Positions 9,596 through 18,446 of a DNA stretch of 64,000 nucleotides are shown here, one piece after another. The first letter of the stretch is position 1, and every line of letters begins with the position of its first letter. Position numbers and translations under genes: made by a program. The stretch spans positions 17,101 through 81,100 of the forward strand of contig NZ_JASLIP010000045.1 of the NCBI RefSeq assembly GCF_030152825.1, in the 5' to 3' direction. The notes below the pieces were generated by a model that was given only the letters and a program-made list of their open reading frames with translations, made no database searches and was not told the origin of the DNA. Source of the stretch: Corynebacterium sp. GTDB lineage: Bacteria; Actinomycetota; Actinomycetes; Mycobacteriales; Mycobacteriaceae.

Positions 9596-10750
9596 ATGAC
9601 CCTGAAGCGGAGTATGCAACCGAAGTACCGGCGCCGCCGTCAACTGGCCGTCGCGCTGGCTTTGGCGCTCACCCTCTTGTTGGTGGGTATCTCCGGGTAC
9701 GTCTGGTACCAGCGGTCCGTCGTCGGCCAGCGCGACTACGAGGGTGCGGGCAACGGAACGGTCGTGATGGTCAAGGTCGGCGAGGGCGATAGCCTGTCTT
9801 CCATCGCTCCGACCCTGGTGGAGAAAGAGATTGTCGGCTCCCGGCGGGCACTGATGCGGGAGGCCGAGGCCCGCGAGGCGAGCCTGCAGACCGGCTACTA
9901 CCCGCTCCAGGAGAAGATGTCGGCCTCGGCCGCACTTGACGCGCTGACGGACGACGCCAACCGCCGCGGCGTCGTCGATATTCCGACTGGCCTGACGCTG
10001 GAGGACGTCACGGTCGTGGGCGGGAAGACGCGTGAGGGAATCTACTCGCTGATCTCCGCTCAGACCTGCTCGAGCGAGGATGAGTGCATTTCCTCCGATG
10101 CGCTGCGCGATGCCGTGGTCAGCTCCGCCCCGGAGGAGTTGGAGGTGCCGCAGTGGGCGAAGGGAGCGGTCGCGGAACGCAGAGACGATCCGCGCCGCAT
10201 CGAGGGGCTGATCTCCCCGGGCGTGCACCTTTTCGACCCGACCTCGACCCCGCAGGAGATCATGCGCGAGCTGATCAGCAACTCTGCGGCGGAATACGAG
10301 GCGACGGGGCTTCTCAGCGCCGCGGAGGCCGTGGGTCTGAGCCCTTATGAGATGATCACGGCCGCCTCCCTGGTGGAGCGCGAGGCGCCTGCCGGGGACT
10401 TCGACAAGGTTGCTCGCGTGATCCTCAACCGACTCAAGGAAGACCAGCGCCTGGAGTTCGACTCCACGGTGAATTATGACGTCGCCGAGCAGGAGGTCGC
10501 CACGACGGATAGCGACCGCGCCCGCCGCACCCCGTGGAACACCTACGCGAAGAAGGGGCTGCCGGAGACCCCGATCGCCTCCCCGGGTATTCAGGCGCTG
10601 CAGGCGATGGAACACCCCGCCGAGGGCGATTGGCTCTACTTCGTCACCATCAACAAGGATGGTGAGACCGTGTTCAACCGGGACTTCGATGCCCACGAGG
10701 TTGCGATCGAGAAGGCACGCGCCAACGGCGTGCTGGACTCGGCCCGCTAA
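9596..10750 (+). CDS. mltG: Endolytic murein transglycosylase
   Basis: MltG (YceG-like) cuts nascent peptidoglycan glycan strands and is thought to end their synthesis. The protein has 384 residues, with a basic N-terminus followed by one membrane anchor (about 17-37), so the enzyme domain is extracellular. A LysM-like region (VKVGEGDSLSSIAPTL) precedes the catalytic domain. The catalytic glutamate should be Glu261 in AASLVEREAP. The signature substrate region is FDSTVNYD followed by SPWNTY-like TPWNTYAKKGLPETPIASPG. ATG 9596 has AAAGG upstream. It is separated from ruvX by two hairpins and from aroE by 28 bases. Confidence 0.94.
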   Translation: MTLKRSMQPKYRRRRQLAVALALALTLLLVGISGYVWYQRSVVGQRDYEGAGNGTVVMVKVGEGDSLSSIAPTLVEKEIVGSRRALMREAEAREASLQTGYYPLQEKMSASAALDALTDDANRRGVVDIPTGLTLEDVTVVGGKTREGIYSLISAQTCSSEDECISSDALRDAVVSSAPEELEVPQWAKGAVAERRDDPRRIEGLISPGVHLFDPTSTPQEIMRELISNSAAEYEATGLLSAAEAVGLSPYEMITAASLVEREAPAGDFDKVARVILNRLKEDQRLEFDSTVNYDVAEQEVATTDSDRARRTPWNTYAKKGLPETPIASPGIQALQAMEHPAEGDWLYFVTINKDGETVFNRDFDAHEVAIEKARANGVLDSAR

Positions 10751-10778
10751 GCAATAAGCCAGGAAGAAGAGGAAGCCG

Positions 10779-11741
10779 ATGTCGGAAAACCAGGATGCCC
10801 AGCTGTCTACCGGCGGTGACCCTCGCCCCACTGCGGACTCGACGGGCGCGAGCGTCCTCAGCCCCGAGGAATTCGTCGCGCTGAGCGGCCCCCGCTGTGC
10901 GGTCCTGGGCAGCCCGGTGTCGCATTCGCTGTCCCCGGTAATCCACAAGGCCGGCTACCGGGCCACGGGCCTGGATCTGGATTACTACCGCGTGGAGGCG
11001 CCAGAGGCCCGGGACATCCGGGTGATCGTTCAGGCACAGGACCCGGACATCCGCGGCCTGTCTGTCACCATGCCGGGGAAAGGCGCAGCACTCGAGCTGG
11101 CGGGACTGGCGACGAAGCGGGCCGAGGACATCGGCTCCGCCAACACGATGGTGCCGCAGGAGGATGGTCGCTGGCTCGCGGATAACACCGACGTCGACGG
11201 TCTCACCGCCTGCCTGGACGCGGCGGCAGCCGAGATCACCGAGCGCGATCCGGAACGAGGCGCACCCTTCGACGGTCAGACCGCCATCATCGTCGGTAAC
11301 GGTGGCACCGCCCGCCCCGCCGTCGCTGCCGCAGCAGCTGCCGGCTTTGCCGAGATTAACGTGGTCGCCCGTTCGGAGCGTGCTCTGAACCTGCAGGCAC
11401 TCACCGAGTCGCTCGGCATGGAGTTTTCCTGGACCCGGTTCGACGCCCCGGAGCTGGGCCATGTGTGTGGCCAGGCTGCAGCGCTGATTTCGACGGTCCC
11501 GGAGGACGTCGCTGCGGAGTACGTGGATGAGTTCTGTCGCGCTGAGTCTGTCATCGACGTTATCTACGATCCCTATCCCACCGCGCTGTTGGCTCAGGCC
11601 AAGCATCAGGGGCTGCCAGTCTCCGATGGTCTGCAGATGCTCGCTGGCCAGGCGGAGGAGCAGTTCCGGCTGTTCACCGGCCAGCAGGCTCCCGAGGGGC
11701 TATTCTTGGCCGAACTGCACCAGCACCTGGCGTTGGACTAA
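10779..11741 (+). CDS. aroE: Shikimate dehydrogenase
   Basis: AroE reduces 3-dehydroshikimate to shikimate with NADPH. The 320-residue protein shows the substrate box SHSLSPVIHKAGY, the catalytic lysine in GLSVTMPGKG, and the catalytic aspartate in ADNTDVDG. The nucleotide-binding loop is VGNGGTARPAV and the C-terminal helix is GLQMLAGQAEEQFRLFTG. The first 35 residues are an unconserved acidic extension; a later start is possible, but ATG 10779 has a usable AGGAAGAAGAGGAAG upstream. It is encoded 28 bases after mltG and precedes the prepilin peptidase gene; the other shikimate genes follow after the flavin oxidoreductase. Confidence 0.93.
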   Translation: MSENQDAQLSTGGDPRPTADSTGASVLSPEEFVALSGPRCAVLGSPVSHSLSPVIHKAGYRATGLDLDYYRVEAPEARDIRVIVQAQDPDIRGLSVTMPGKGAALELAGLATKRAEDIGSANTMVPQEDGRWLADNTDVDGLTACLDAAAAEITERDPERGAPFDGQTAIIVGNGGTARPAVAAAAAAGFAEINVVARSERALNLQALTESLGMEFSWTRFDAPELGHVCGQAAALISTVPEDVAAEYVDEFCRAESVIDVIYDPYPTALLAQAKHQGLPVSDGLQMLAGQAEEQFRLFTGQQAPEGLFLAELHQHLALD

Positions 11742-11761
11742 GCCGGAGCCTTATCTTCTCA

Positions 11762-11790
11762 GCGCAGGAGGGGGAAGGAGATTCCTGCGC
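11762..11790 (+). repeat. Inverted repeat in the aroE-prepilin peptidase spacer
   Basis: GCGCAGGA (11762-11769) and TCCTGCGC (11783-11790) form an 8-bp stem around a purine-rich 13-base loop. There is no T-run. The rest of the 117-bp spacer is strikingly G-rich. Confidence 0.4.
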
Positions 11791-11858
11791 GGGGAAGCAG
11801 GGGGCTCTTGGGGTAGGGGAGAAGACTACAGGGGAGCAGGCTTAAGGGGAGCCAATCG

Positions 11859-12320
11859 ATGATATGCGCTGTGCTTGCCACGCTTGGAGTGGCTGTGGCC
11901 TACCTGGCGGTCGTGGATTGGCGGTACCGTCGCATCCCCAACGTCGTGGTGCTCCCCAACATCCTGTGCGCGGTCGTCGCGGCGTGTGTCTGGCAGCCTG
12001 CAGCACTTGTCGGCGGCGTGGTGTGGTGGCTATTGTTCAGTTTCTTCCACCAACGCTCTGTAAAGAACCGCCGCGAAGGGAGCGGAGCTCCTGGCCAGTA
12101 CTTCGGGGGCGGGGACGCCAAGCTCGCGGCGTTGTGCGGCATCCTTGCCGCCTGGCACGGATTGGGGTGGGTGTTGCTCGCCATCGGCGCTTCCGGCGTG
12201 CTCACGACCGGAGGGATACTGATCCAGGATCGGGGCAGAAAGACTCCACCCCAGCGGGCCGTTGCCATGGGACCGGCCATGGTTCTGGGTACGCTGCTGG
12301 CCTTCGCGGTGTCCTTATAA
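11859..12320 (+). CDS. A24-family prepilin peptidase (short form)
   Basis: This 153-residue polytopic membrane protein belongs to the type IV leader peptidase family, aspartyl proteases that cut prepilin-like signal peptides. The two catalytic aspartates are in DWRYRRIPN (Asp20) and in the FGGGDAKL box. About four membrane segments are visible. The N-terminal methylase domain of full PilD is absent, as in many actinobacterial members. No pilin or secretion genes lie nearby, so the substrate is probably encoded elsewhere. The last codons (VLGTLLAFAVSL then TAA) are repeated, degenerate upstream but intact at the end, at 13587-13649, just before aroC. Confidence 0.85.
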   Translation: MICAVLATLGVAVAYLAVVDWRYRRIPNVVVLPNILCAVVAACVWQPAALVGGVVWWLLFSFFHQRSVKNRREGSGAPGQYFGGGDAKLAALCGILAAWHGLGWVLLAIGASGVLTTGGILIQDRGRKTPPQRAVAMGPAMVLGTLLAFAVSL

Positions 12321-12360
12321 AAGTTCAATGGCTTAGTCGTAGACCTAGCGGGATGCTCCG
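12250..12360 (+). repeat. Direct repeat copy 1 (prepilin peptidase 3' end plus aroC promoter and start codon)
   Basis: This 111-bp copy covers the end of the prepilin peptidase gene, its TAA, a -10-like TAGACC (12340-12345) and an ATGCTCCG that corresponds to the aroC start. It aligns with 13587-13690. From GTTCTGGG onward the two copies match at most positions with a single 1-base gap. Confidence 0.9.
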
Positions 12361-12416
12361 CCACCGGTGACAACAGGATGAGGAATAAGCGAAACTAGCC
12401 TCGTGTTGTGTGGTGC

Positions 12417-13505
12417 ATGACTACACTCTTCGACTCACTTGAATTGGGACGACTAACCCTGCCAAATCGCGTGACCATGGCAGCTTTGACCCGCTCACGG
12501 GCTGAACGCGACGGCGTCCCTACGTCCTTGCATGAGACGTACTATTCACAGCGCGCTTCCATGGGGCTTATCGTGACGGAGGGGGTATTCCCCGCAGTGA
12601 CTAGCCGCGCTTTCCCCGGCCAGCCCGGTATTGAAACGCCGGAGCAGATTCTCGGCTGGCGGCGTGTGGCCGACTCCGTCCACGAAGCCGACGGACGCAT
12701 TTTCATGCAGGTGATGAATGGCGGGCGTTTGTCCCATGCCAGCCTGCTCGAAGGGGCTGAGCCGGTGGCACCCTCTGCGTTGGCATCGGGCACTGCGGTG
12801 AGGGATTTTGAATCCCGCAAGGAGTGCCCAGTGCCCCGCCCCCTCGAGATCGAGGAGCTACCGCGCATCGTCGATGAGTTCCGTCAGGCTGCCCGCAATG
12901 CCATCGACGCTGGCATGGATGGTGTGGAGCTTCATGGTGCGAACGGTTATCTGCTCCACCAGTTTCTTTCCCCGAGCTCCAATCACCGAGAGGATGCCTA
13001 CGGCGGAACCCCGGAGAAGCGCTACCGCCTCGTGGAGGAAATTCTCACCGCTGTGGCCGGGGAGATCGGGGCCGACCGCGTGGCGTTGCGTTTGTCCCCG
13101 CAGCACAATATTCAGGGCATTGAGGAAACCGACGCTGCGGATGTGCGTGCCACCTACGGCGGGTTGCTTCGCGCAGTCGCAGACCTTGGTTTGGCCTACG
13201 TCTCCTTCCTGCATGCCGAGCCCACCGGTGAGCTCATTACTGAGTTGAGTGCCGAAGCCCGTTCTAACGGGCGTACGCGTGTCATCCTGAATTCGGGGTT
13301 TGGACAGGTGACTCAGCGCGCGGAAGCCGAGGATCTGGTGCAGCACGGTGATGCCGTGGCCGTGGGCCGGTTGGCCATCTCCAACCCGGACCTCGTTCGC
13401 CGCTGGCAAGAGGAACTTTCCCTCACCGCGCCGGATGAGACCACGTTCTACACAGGAGGAGAGCACGGCTACACCGATTACCCGTTCTATACGGTTAGCT
13501 CGTAG
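12417..13505 (+). CDS. Old Yellow Enzyme family NADH:flavin oxidoreductase / alkene reductase
   Basis: This is a 362-residue FMN-dependent TIM-barrel enzyme of the NemA/OYE group that reduces activated C=C bonds or electrophiles; the true substrate is unknown. The substrate-binding pair is in VELHGANGYLLHQFLSP (His173, Asn176), followed by SSNHREDAYGG. The FMN region ends in the AVGRLAISNPDLVRRW box. Third codon positions contain many more A and T (TCA, CTA, GGA, CGA, ACA) than the genes on either side. The gene lies between the two copies of a direct repeat, so it was probably acquired. ATG 12417 fits the family. GTG 12408, nine bases upstream, lies 6 bases after TAGCCT and could be a leaderless start. 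Confidence 0.9.
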   Translation: MTTLFDSLELGRLTLPNRVTMAALTRSRAERDGVPTSLHETYYSQRASMGLIVTEGVFPAVTSRAFPGQPGIETPEQILGWRRVADSVHEADGRIFMQVMNGGRLSHASLLEGAEPVAPSALASGTAVRDFESRKECPVPRPLEIEELPRIVDEFRQAARNAIDAGMDGVELHGANGYLLHQFLSPSSNHREDAYGGTPEKRYRLVEEILTAVAGEIGADRVALRLSPQHNIQGIEETDAADVRATYGGLLRAVADLGLAYVSFLHAEPTGELITELSAEARSNGRTRVILNSGFGQVTQRAEAEDLVQHGDAVAVGRLAISNPDLVRRWQEELSLTAPDETTFYTGGEHGYTDYPFYTVSS

Positions 13506-13610
13506 GCACTGCTCGCTGAGATCATGCGCTCCAAGGCGCGTAGAGGGCATTCATCGCTGGATCAGCCTGGGCGAGTGAGCAGTAGGCCCAGCGAACCGTT
13601 GCGTCACCGC

Positions 13611-13649
13611 GTTCTGGGCACGCTGTTGGCCTTCGCGGTGTCCTTATAA
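13611..13649 (+). pseudogene. Fragment of the prepilin peptidase C-terminus
   Basis: Twelve codons and a stop identical in translation to the end of the intact gene at 11859-12320, with synonymous differences. It has no start and is a by-product of the duplication. Confidence 0.85.
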
Positions 13650-13669
13650 ATGTTCGATGGCTCACATAG

Positions 13670-13675
13670 TAGACT
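13670..13675 (+). promoter_or_regulatory. aroC -10 element, apparently leaderless
   Basis: TAGACT ends 7 bases before ATG 13683, so transcription should begin at or next to the start codon. No Shine-Dalgarno sequence is present. The element is kept, as TAGACC, at the same distance from the ATG in the upstream repeat copy. Confidence 0.6.
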
Positions 13676-13682
13676 TGTCGGC

Positions 13683-14885
13683 ATGCTTCGATGGACTACT
13701 GCTGGTGAATCCCATGGCCGGGCGCTGATTGCGCTGGTGGAAAACCTCCCCGCTGGGCTGAGCGTGACTCGCGAGGACGTCGCGGAACAGCTCGCCCGCC
13801 GTCGCCTCGGCTATGGTCGGGGCGCCCGGATGAAGTTTGAGGCGGACGAGCTGACCTTCGTCTCTGGCGTCCGACACGGCAAGACCCTCGGCAGCCCGGT
13901 TGCCGTCATGATTGGCAACACCGAGTGGCCGAAGTGGACCACCATCATGTCCGCCGACCCGGTTGATCTGGAGGACCCGGAGGTGGCCAAGGCGATGGCC
14001 TCCGGTCGCGGGGCGAAACTCACCCGCCCGCGCCCGGGCCACGCGGACTTCGCCGGCATGCTGAAGTACGACCACGACGAGGCCCGCCCGATCCTGGAGC
14101 GCGCCTCCGCCCGCGAGACCGCTGCCCGCGTCGCCGCCGCCACCTTCGCCCGCGCCCTCCTGCGAGAGGTGCTGGGAGTGGAGGTCTTCAGCCACGTCGT
14201 CTCGATCGGTCGTAGCGAGCCCTATGCCGGCCCCACCCCGAGTTTCTCCGACTTGGAAGCTATCGACGCCTCCCCGGTGCGCGCGTTCGATCAGGCCTCG
14301 GAGGACGCGATGGTCGAGGAGATCAAGGCTGCGAAGAAGAGTGGCGACACCCTCGGCGGCATCGTGGAGGTCGTGGTCAAGGGCCTGCCGATCGGTTTGG
14401 GCTCCCACACGTCCGGTGACGCTCGCCTCGACGCACAGCTGGCCTCCGCCGTCATGGGAATCCAGGCCATCAAGGGAGTCGAGATCGGCGACGGCTTCGA
14501 GGAGGCCCGCCGCCGCGGCTCCGAAGCCCACGACGAGATGGTGCGCGAGGACGGAGAGATCACGCGACTGAGCAACCGAGCTGGCGGGATCGAGGGCGGC
14601 ATGACCAACGGTGAGGACGTCATCGTCCGCGCCGCGATGAAGCCGATCAGCACGGTCCCGCGCGCCCTGCGCACCGTCGACATGGCCACCGGAGAGGCCG
14701 CGACCGGCATCCACCAGCGCTCCGACGTCGTCGCCGTCCCCGCAGCAGGAGTCGTCGCCGAGGCGATGGTCGCCCTCGTCCTCGCTCGGGCCACCGTTGA
14801 GAAGTTCGGGGGCGATTCCCTCGCCGAGATGAAGCGCAACGTGGCCGCCTATCAGCAGCAGGTCGCCGAGCGGCTGGATTTCTAA
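13683..14885 (+). CDS. aroC: Chorismate synthase
   Basis: AroC converts EPSP to chorismate with reduced FMN, the last common step of aromatic biosynthesis. The protein is 400 residues from ATG 13683 with the family N-terminus [12 protein letters not shown]; an in-frame ATG at 13650 is less likely because it starts within the repeat. The signatures [29 protein letters not shown] and the C-terminal [15 protein letters not shown] are all present. Length is normal. It heads aroC-aroK-aroB-aroQ, with aroK 31 bases downstream. Its promoter sits inside a direct repeat created next to the OYE gene. Confidence 0.96.
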   Translation: MLRWTTAGESHGRALIALVENLPAGLSVTREDVAEQLARRRLGYGRGARMKFEADELTFVSGVRHGKTLGSPVAVMIGNTEWPKWTTIMSADPVDLEDPEVAKAMASGRGAKLTRPRPGHADFAGMLKYDHDEARPILERASARETAARVAAATFARALLREVLGVEVFSHVVSIGRSEPYAGPTPSFSDLEAIDASPVRAFDQASEDAMVEEIKAAKKSGDTLGGIVEVVVKGLPIGLGSHTSGDARLDAQLASAVMGIQAIKGVEIGDGFEEARRRGSEAHDEMVREDGEITRLSNRAGGIEGGMTNGEDVIVRAAMKPISTVPRALRTVDMATGEAATGIHQRSDVVAVPAAGVVAEAMVALVLARATVEKFGGDSLAEMKRNVAAYQQQVAERLDF

Positions 14886-14916
14886 CCAACCCGCGGACAA
14901 GGAGGCTTCGCGAAAG

Positions 14917-15486
14917 ATGACTCGACCAGGGCAATCCACACCGGTTAACGCGCAGCACACGGCACCTGGGCAGCGCCCAAAGGTTGTGCTCGCTGGGTTG
15001 CCGGGCGCGGGTAAATCCACGATGGGCCGGCGCATCGGGCATGCCCTCCACCTGCCCGTCATCGATACCGATGAGCTCATCGCCGAACGCTTCAACAAGC
15101 CCTGCGGCGACGTGCTGCGGGAGCTCGGCGAGGAGAAATTCCGCGCTGCTGAGGAGGAAGCCGTCGCTCAGGCACTGCAGACCAGTGCGGTGGTGTCCCT
15201 TGGTGGGGGAGCTGTGAAGAGCGCGAAGACCCGCGAGGCCCTCATGAACCACCAAGTCGTCTACCTCTATGTCGACGTCGCTGAGGGCGTGCGCCGTACC
15301 TCCGGGAACAAAACCCGCCCGCTGCTGGACGTCCCCAACCCCGAAGAGGTCTATCAGCGACTCTACGACGAGCGCCACGAGCTCTATGAAGAGGTCGCGA
15401 GCTTCCGCATCCGCTCCGGCAACCACGACCCGCAGCGGACAGTGACCGCCATCCTGCAGTACCTCGAAGACGCGGAACAGCTCTAG
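14917..15486 (+). CDS. aroK: Shikimate kinase
   Basis: AroK phosphorylates shikimate at the 3-OH with ATP. The protein has 189 residues. The P-loop GLPGAGKST is at 27-35, followed by the substrate aspartate in IDTDELI and the second Walker-like loop VSLGGGAV. The lid region has KTRPLL. The C-terminal adenine-binding region is NHDPQRTV. A 20-residue unconserved N-terminal tail makes it a little longer than the E. coli enzyme. ATG 14917 has AAGGAGG upstream at a longer than usual distance. It lies between aroC and aroB. Confidence 0.94.
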   Translation: MTRPGQSTPVNAQHTAPGQRPKVVLAGLPGAGKSTMGRRIGHALHLPVIDTDELIAERFNKPCGDVLRELGEEKFRAAEEEAVAQALQTSAVVSLGGGAVKSAKTREALMNHQVVYLYVDVAEGVRRTSGNKTRPLLDVPNPEEVYQRLYDERHELYEEVASFRIRSGNHDPQRTVTAILQYLEDAEQL

Positions 15487-15572
15487 GCGACCTCACTGGG
15501 CCGTTCACCCGCGGCACTGCCACCACGGCCGACCACCAAACCACCACAGCAATAAAGAAAGAACGTGACAGC

Positions 15573-16682
15573 GTGACAACGCCCACCCCCGCGCAACAGC
15601 CCACCCCACGGCGCATCGACGTGCGCACCGCTTCGCCGTACCCGGTCCTCATCAGCCACGGCATCGAGACGATGATCCCGCCGATGCTCGAGGCCACCGA
15701 GGGCGCCAGCACCTTCCTGATCATCCACCAGCCGGCCCTGGCTAAGCGCGCAGCCCACGTCGCGAAGTTGCTGGAGGCCGAGGGCAAGGTCGCCGAGCTG
15801 TTGGAGATCTCCGACGCCGAGGATGGCAAGACCATTGCATCCGCCGAACGTTGCTGGGATCGCTGCGCAGATGCCGGGCTGACGCGCCAGGACTGCATCG
15901 TCTCCGTCGGCGGTGGCGCTGCCACCGACCTCGCCGGGTTCATCGCCGCCACCTGGATGCGCGGTATCCGCGTGGCACACGTCCCGACCTCCTTGCTCGG
16001 GATGGTCGACGCCGCAGTGGGCGGCAAGACGGGGATCAACACCACCCGGGGTAAGAACCTCGTCGGTGCCTTCCACGAACCGGCCGCGGTCCTCATCGAC
16101 CTGGACACCCTCAAGGACCTGCCCCGCGAGGAGCTCATCGCTGGCTCCGCGGAGATCATCAAGGCGGGTTTCATCCGTGACGAGCGCATCATCGAGATCT
16201 ACGAGGAGGACCCGGCCGAGGCGCTGAACCCCGCCGGTGATGTACTCCCGGAGCTGATCGCACGGGCGATCAAGGTCAAGGCAGAGGTGGTGGCCCAGGA
16301 CCTCAAGGAATCCTATATCCGGGAGATCCTCAACTACGGGCACACCTTCTGCCACGCGGTCGAGCAGCAGGAGAACTACCGCTGGCGTCACGGTCAGGCC
16401 GTGGGCGTGGGCATGATGTTCGAAGCCGAGCTGGCCAAGGCCGCCGGTTTCATCGACCAGGAGCTCGTGGACCGGCACCGGGACATCCTGTGCAGCGTCG
16501 GGTTGGCGACGACCTATCAGCACTCCGATTTCGATACCCTCATTGAGGTCATGGGCCGGGATAAGAAGAATAAGCAGGGCAAGATCCGCTTCGTGGTCCT
16601 CGAGGGCCTGGCTAAGCCGACCCGGCTCGAGTCCCCGAGCAGGGAACACCTGGACGCAGCGTGGGAGGCGATTTCGCAGTGA
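15573..16682 (+). CDS. aroB: 3-Dehydroquinate synthase
   Basis: AroB closes DAHP to 3-dehydroquinate using NAD and a metal ion. The 369-residue protein has the NAD-binding loop [19 protein letters not shown], the phosphate and substrate region [20 protein letters not shown], and the metal ligands in the AEIIKAGFI glutamate and the histidines of [11 protein letters not shown] and [12 protein letters not shown] 15573 is the start because the GTG at 15565 meets a stop after two codons. The gene overlaps aroQ by four bases (GTGA), indicating translational coupling. Confidence 0.95.
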   Translation: MTTPTPAQQPTPRRIDVRTASPYPVLISHGIETMIPPMLEATEGASTFLIIHQPALAKRAAHVAKLLEAEGKVAELLEISDAEDGKTIASAERCWDRCADAGLTRQDCIVSVGGGAATDLAGFIAATWMRGIRVAHVPTSLLGMVDAAVGGKTGINTTRGKNLVGAFHEPAAVLIDLDTLKDLPREELIAGSAEIIKAGFIRDERIIEIYEEDPAEALNPAGDVLPELIARAIKVKAEVVAQDLKESYIREILNYGHTFCHAVEQQENYRWRHGQAVGVGMMFEAELAKAAGFIDQELVDRHRDILCSVGLATTYQHSDFDTLIEVMGRDKKNKQGKIRFVVLEGLAKPTRLESPSREHLDAAWEAISQ

Positions 16683-17131
16683 CCGCACAGGAACAGCAGC
16701 TGACGGTAAGTGTGCTCAACGGCCCGAACCTCAACCGGCTTGGCAAGCGCCAGCCGGAGGTCTACGGGGCGACGACGCTGGCCGACGTCGAGGCTCTCAT
16801 CGCCGAGGAGGCAGCACGCCTGGGTGTGGCGGTGGAGTTCTTCCAGAGCAACCACGAAGGGGAGATGCTGGACCGCATCCACGCGGCAGCCGACCAGGGG
16901 CACGCGGTGATCATCAACCCGGGTGGCTGGACGCACACTTCTGTGGCGCTGCGCGACGCTCTCGCGGAGGTCGCCGACGGCCAGGGCTTCGTGGAGGTCC
17001 ACATCTCCAACGTCCATGCCCGCGAGCCCTTCCGCCACCACAGCTACCTCAGTCCCATCGCACGTGGCGTGATCGCAGGCCTCGGTATCGAGGGATACCG
17101 GGCGGCCCTGCGTTACCTCGCGAAGGGCTAG
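16679..17131 (+). CDS. aroQ: Type II 3-dehydroquinate dehydratase
   Basis: AroQ dehydrates 3-dehydroquinate to 3-dehydroshikimate; type II enzymes are dodecamers. The protein is 150 residues from GTG 16679, which overlaps the aroB stop. The signature [17 protein letters not shown] carries the catalytic arginine and tyrosine of the flexible lid. [11 protein letters not shown] and [17 protein letters not shown] form the active-site floor. The general-acid histidine is in HISNVHARE. The type I enzyme is not seen. It is the last gene of the aro cluster; a 139-base spacer separates it from pepQ. Confidence 0.95.
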   Translation: MTAQEQQLTVSVLNGPNLNRLGKRQPEVYGATTLADVEALIAEEAARLGVAVEFFQSNHEGEMLDRIHAAADQGHAVIINPGGWTHTSVALRDALAEVADGQGFVEVHISNVHAREPFRHHSYLSPIARGVIAGLGIEGYRAALRYLAKG

Positions 17132-17270
17132 GGGTACCCCGGCATGTGGGCACCGCCTGGGCTTGACGCTCCTCGCACAAACCCGCGCCTGCGAGTGTGA
17201 AAGCTCAGGGGAGTAGCGTAGGAGTGATTGAGCCCAGCGTGGGGTACACAACGATCGAAGGAGAGCGCGA

Positions 17271-18356
17271 ATGACCCAGACTCAGCGATACGCCGAGCGT
17301 CGCAACAAGCTTGCCGCACGCCTACAGGAGCGCGACCTGCCGGGGCTGCTGGTGACTGACCTGAAGAACGTTCGCTACCTCACCGGTTTCAGCGGCTCCA
17401 ATGCGGTGTACCTGCAGCGGCCGGACGGCCGGGGCGTGCTCGGCACCGATGGCCGATACGCCACACAGGTCGAGATCGAGACCGGAAACTCGGATGACGT
17501 CGAGATCCTCATCGACAATAAGTTGCTCGAGCAAGTCCCGGAGCGGGCTCAGGTCACTGGCTTTGCCGTGGAGTCCAGCCTGAGCATCGGCGAAGCGAAG
17601 AAGCTTGCCGCGGACGGGCCACTGCCGGAGGTGGCTGCCGGCATCGTCGAGGAGCTTCGCTTGGTCAAGGACAGCGCGGAGATCGCCGCCCTCGAGGCAG
17701 CCGGGGCGCTCGCGGACTCGGTGTGGCAGAAGTTCCTCGACGAGGGCGGCATCCGCGAGGGTCGCACTGAAATCGAGGCCGCAGCGGACTTGGAGTACCG
17801 CCTGCGCAAGGCCGGTGCCGAAGCACTGAGCTTCGATACCATCCTGGCTTCGGGAGTCAACGCCACCAAGCCACACGCCGGTGTCTCCCGCGACCCGATC
17901 GTGCCGGGTCTGGTCACCGTCGACTTCGGCATCTACCTGGACGGTTACGCCTCCGACCAGACACGTACCGTCTGCGTGGGGGAGCCCGACGAGCTCTCCG
18001 CCACCCTCTACGACGTCGTCCTGCGCTCCCAGCGGGCTGGCGCCGCGACCGTCGCCCCGGGAGCCGCTCTGTTCGACGTCGATAAGACCTGCCGGGACAT
18101 CATCACCGATGCGGGCTACGGCGAGTACTTCGTGCACTCGACGGGCCACGGCGTGGGCCTGGACGTCCACGAAGCGCCGTCGGCGAACTCCCGGGTCGAG
18201 CGATCAGTGACGCTGGCTGAGGGGATGACGCTGACCGTGGAGCCGGGGATCTACATCCCGGGTAAAACCGGCCTGCGCATCGAAAACACCTACGTGGTCA
18301 CTGCCGATGGTGCCAAGAGCTGCAACGCCTCCAGCACTGATCTGCGCATCGTTTAA
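17271..18356 (+). CDS. pepQ: Xaa-Pro dipeptidase / aminopeptidase (M24B)
   Basis: This 361-residue cytosolic metallopeptidase releases N-terminal residues next to proline. The N-terminal creatinase-like domain (about 1-125) includes YLTGFSGSNAVY. The pita-bread catalytic domain follows. The five metal ligands are visible in VTVDFG (Asp), ASDQTRT (Asp), HSTGHGVGLDVHE (His), TVEPGIY (Glu) and RIENTY (Glu). ATG 17271 has GAAGGAGAG 5 bases upstream, a strong site. The gene lies between the aro cluster and efp, as in related genomes. Dipeptidase and aminopeptidase activity cannot be told apart here. Confidence 0.92.
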   Translation: MTQTQRYAERRNKLAARLQERDLPGLLVTDLKNVRYLTGFSGSNAVYLQRPDGRGVLGTDGRYATQVEIETGNSDDVEILIDNKLLEQVPERAQVTGFAVESSLSIGEAKKLAADGPLPEVAAGIVEELRLVKDSAEIAALEAAGALADSVWQKFLDEGGIREGRTEIEAAADLEYRLRKAGAEALSFDTILASGVNATKPHAGVSRDPIVPGLVTVDFGIYLDGYASDQTRTVCVGEPDELSATLYDVVLRSQRAGAATVAPGAALFDVDKTCRDIITDAGYGEYFVHSTGHGVGLDVHEAPSANSRVERSVTLAEGMTLTVEPGIYIPGKTGLRIENTYVVTADGAKSCNASSTDLRIV

Positions 18357-18361
18357 GGTGT

Positions 18362-18367
18362 TAGAAT
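18362..18367 (+). promoter_or_regulatory. Candidate -10 element for efp
   Basis: TAGAAT begins five bases after the pepQ stop and would give efp a leader of about 73 bases. No convincing -35 is seen. Confidence 0.4.
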
Positions 18368-18446
18368 AAGTCGAACGAGTTCGCCCGAAACCTCGGGCGT
18401 CGACGTGCGCGCAAAAATCTCAACGAGAATAGAGGAGCCTGAACTA

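Larger units (their letters stand above)
13587..13690 (+). repeat. Direct repeat copy 2 (prepilin peptidase 3' remnant plus native aroC promoter)
   Basis: Bases 13611-13649 still read VLGTLLAFAVSL and a TAA in the prepilin peptidase frame, although no gene precedes them. Further upstream, CCCAGCGAACCGTTGC (13587-13602) matches 12250-12265 at 14 of 16 positions. Downstream the copy runs into the aroC start codon at 13683. Confidence 0.9.

Noticed and set aside
12361..13586. Insertion sequence or integron carrying the OYE gene
   Set aside because: There is no transposase, integrase or terminal inverted repeat; the flanking repeats are host gene sequence.
17132..17270. tRNA or small RNA gene between aroQ and pepQ
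   Set aside because: Short inverted repeats are present, but no cloverleaf, CCA end or T-loop motif can be drawn.
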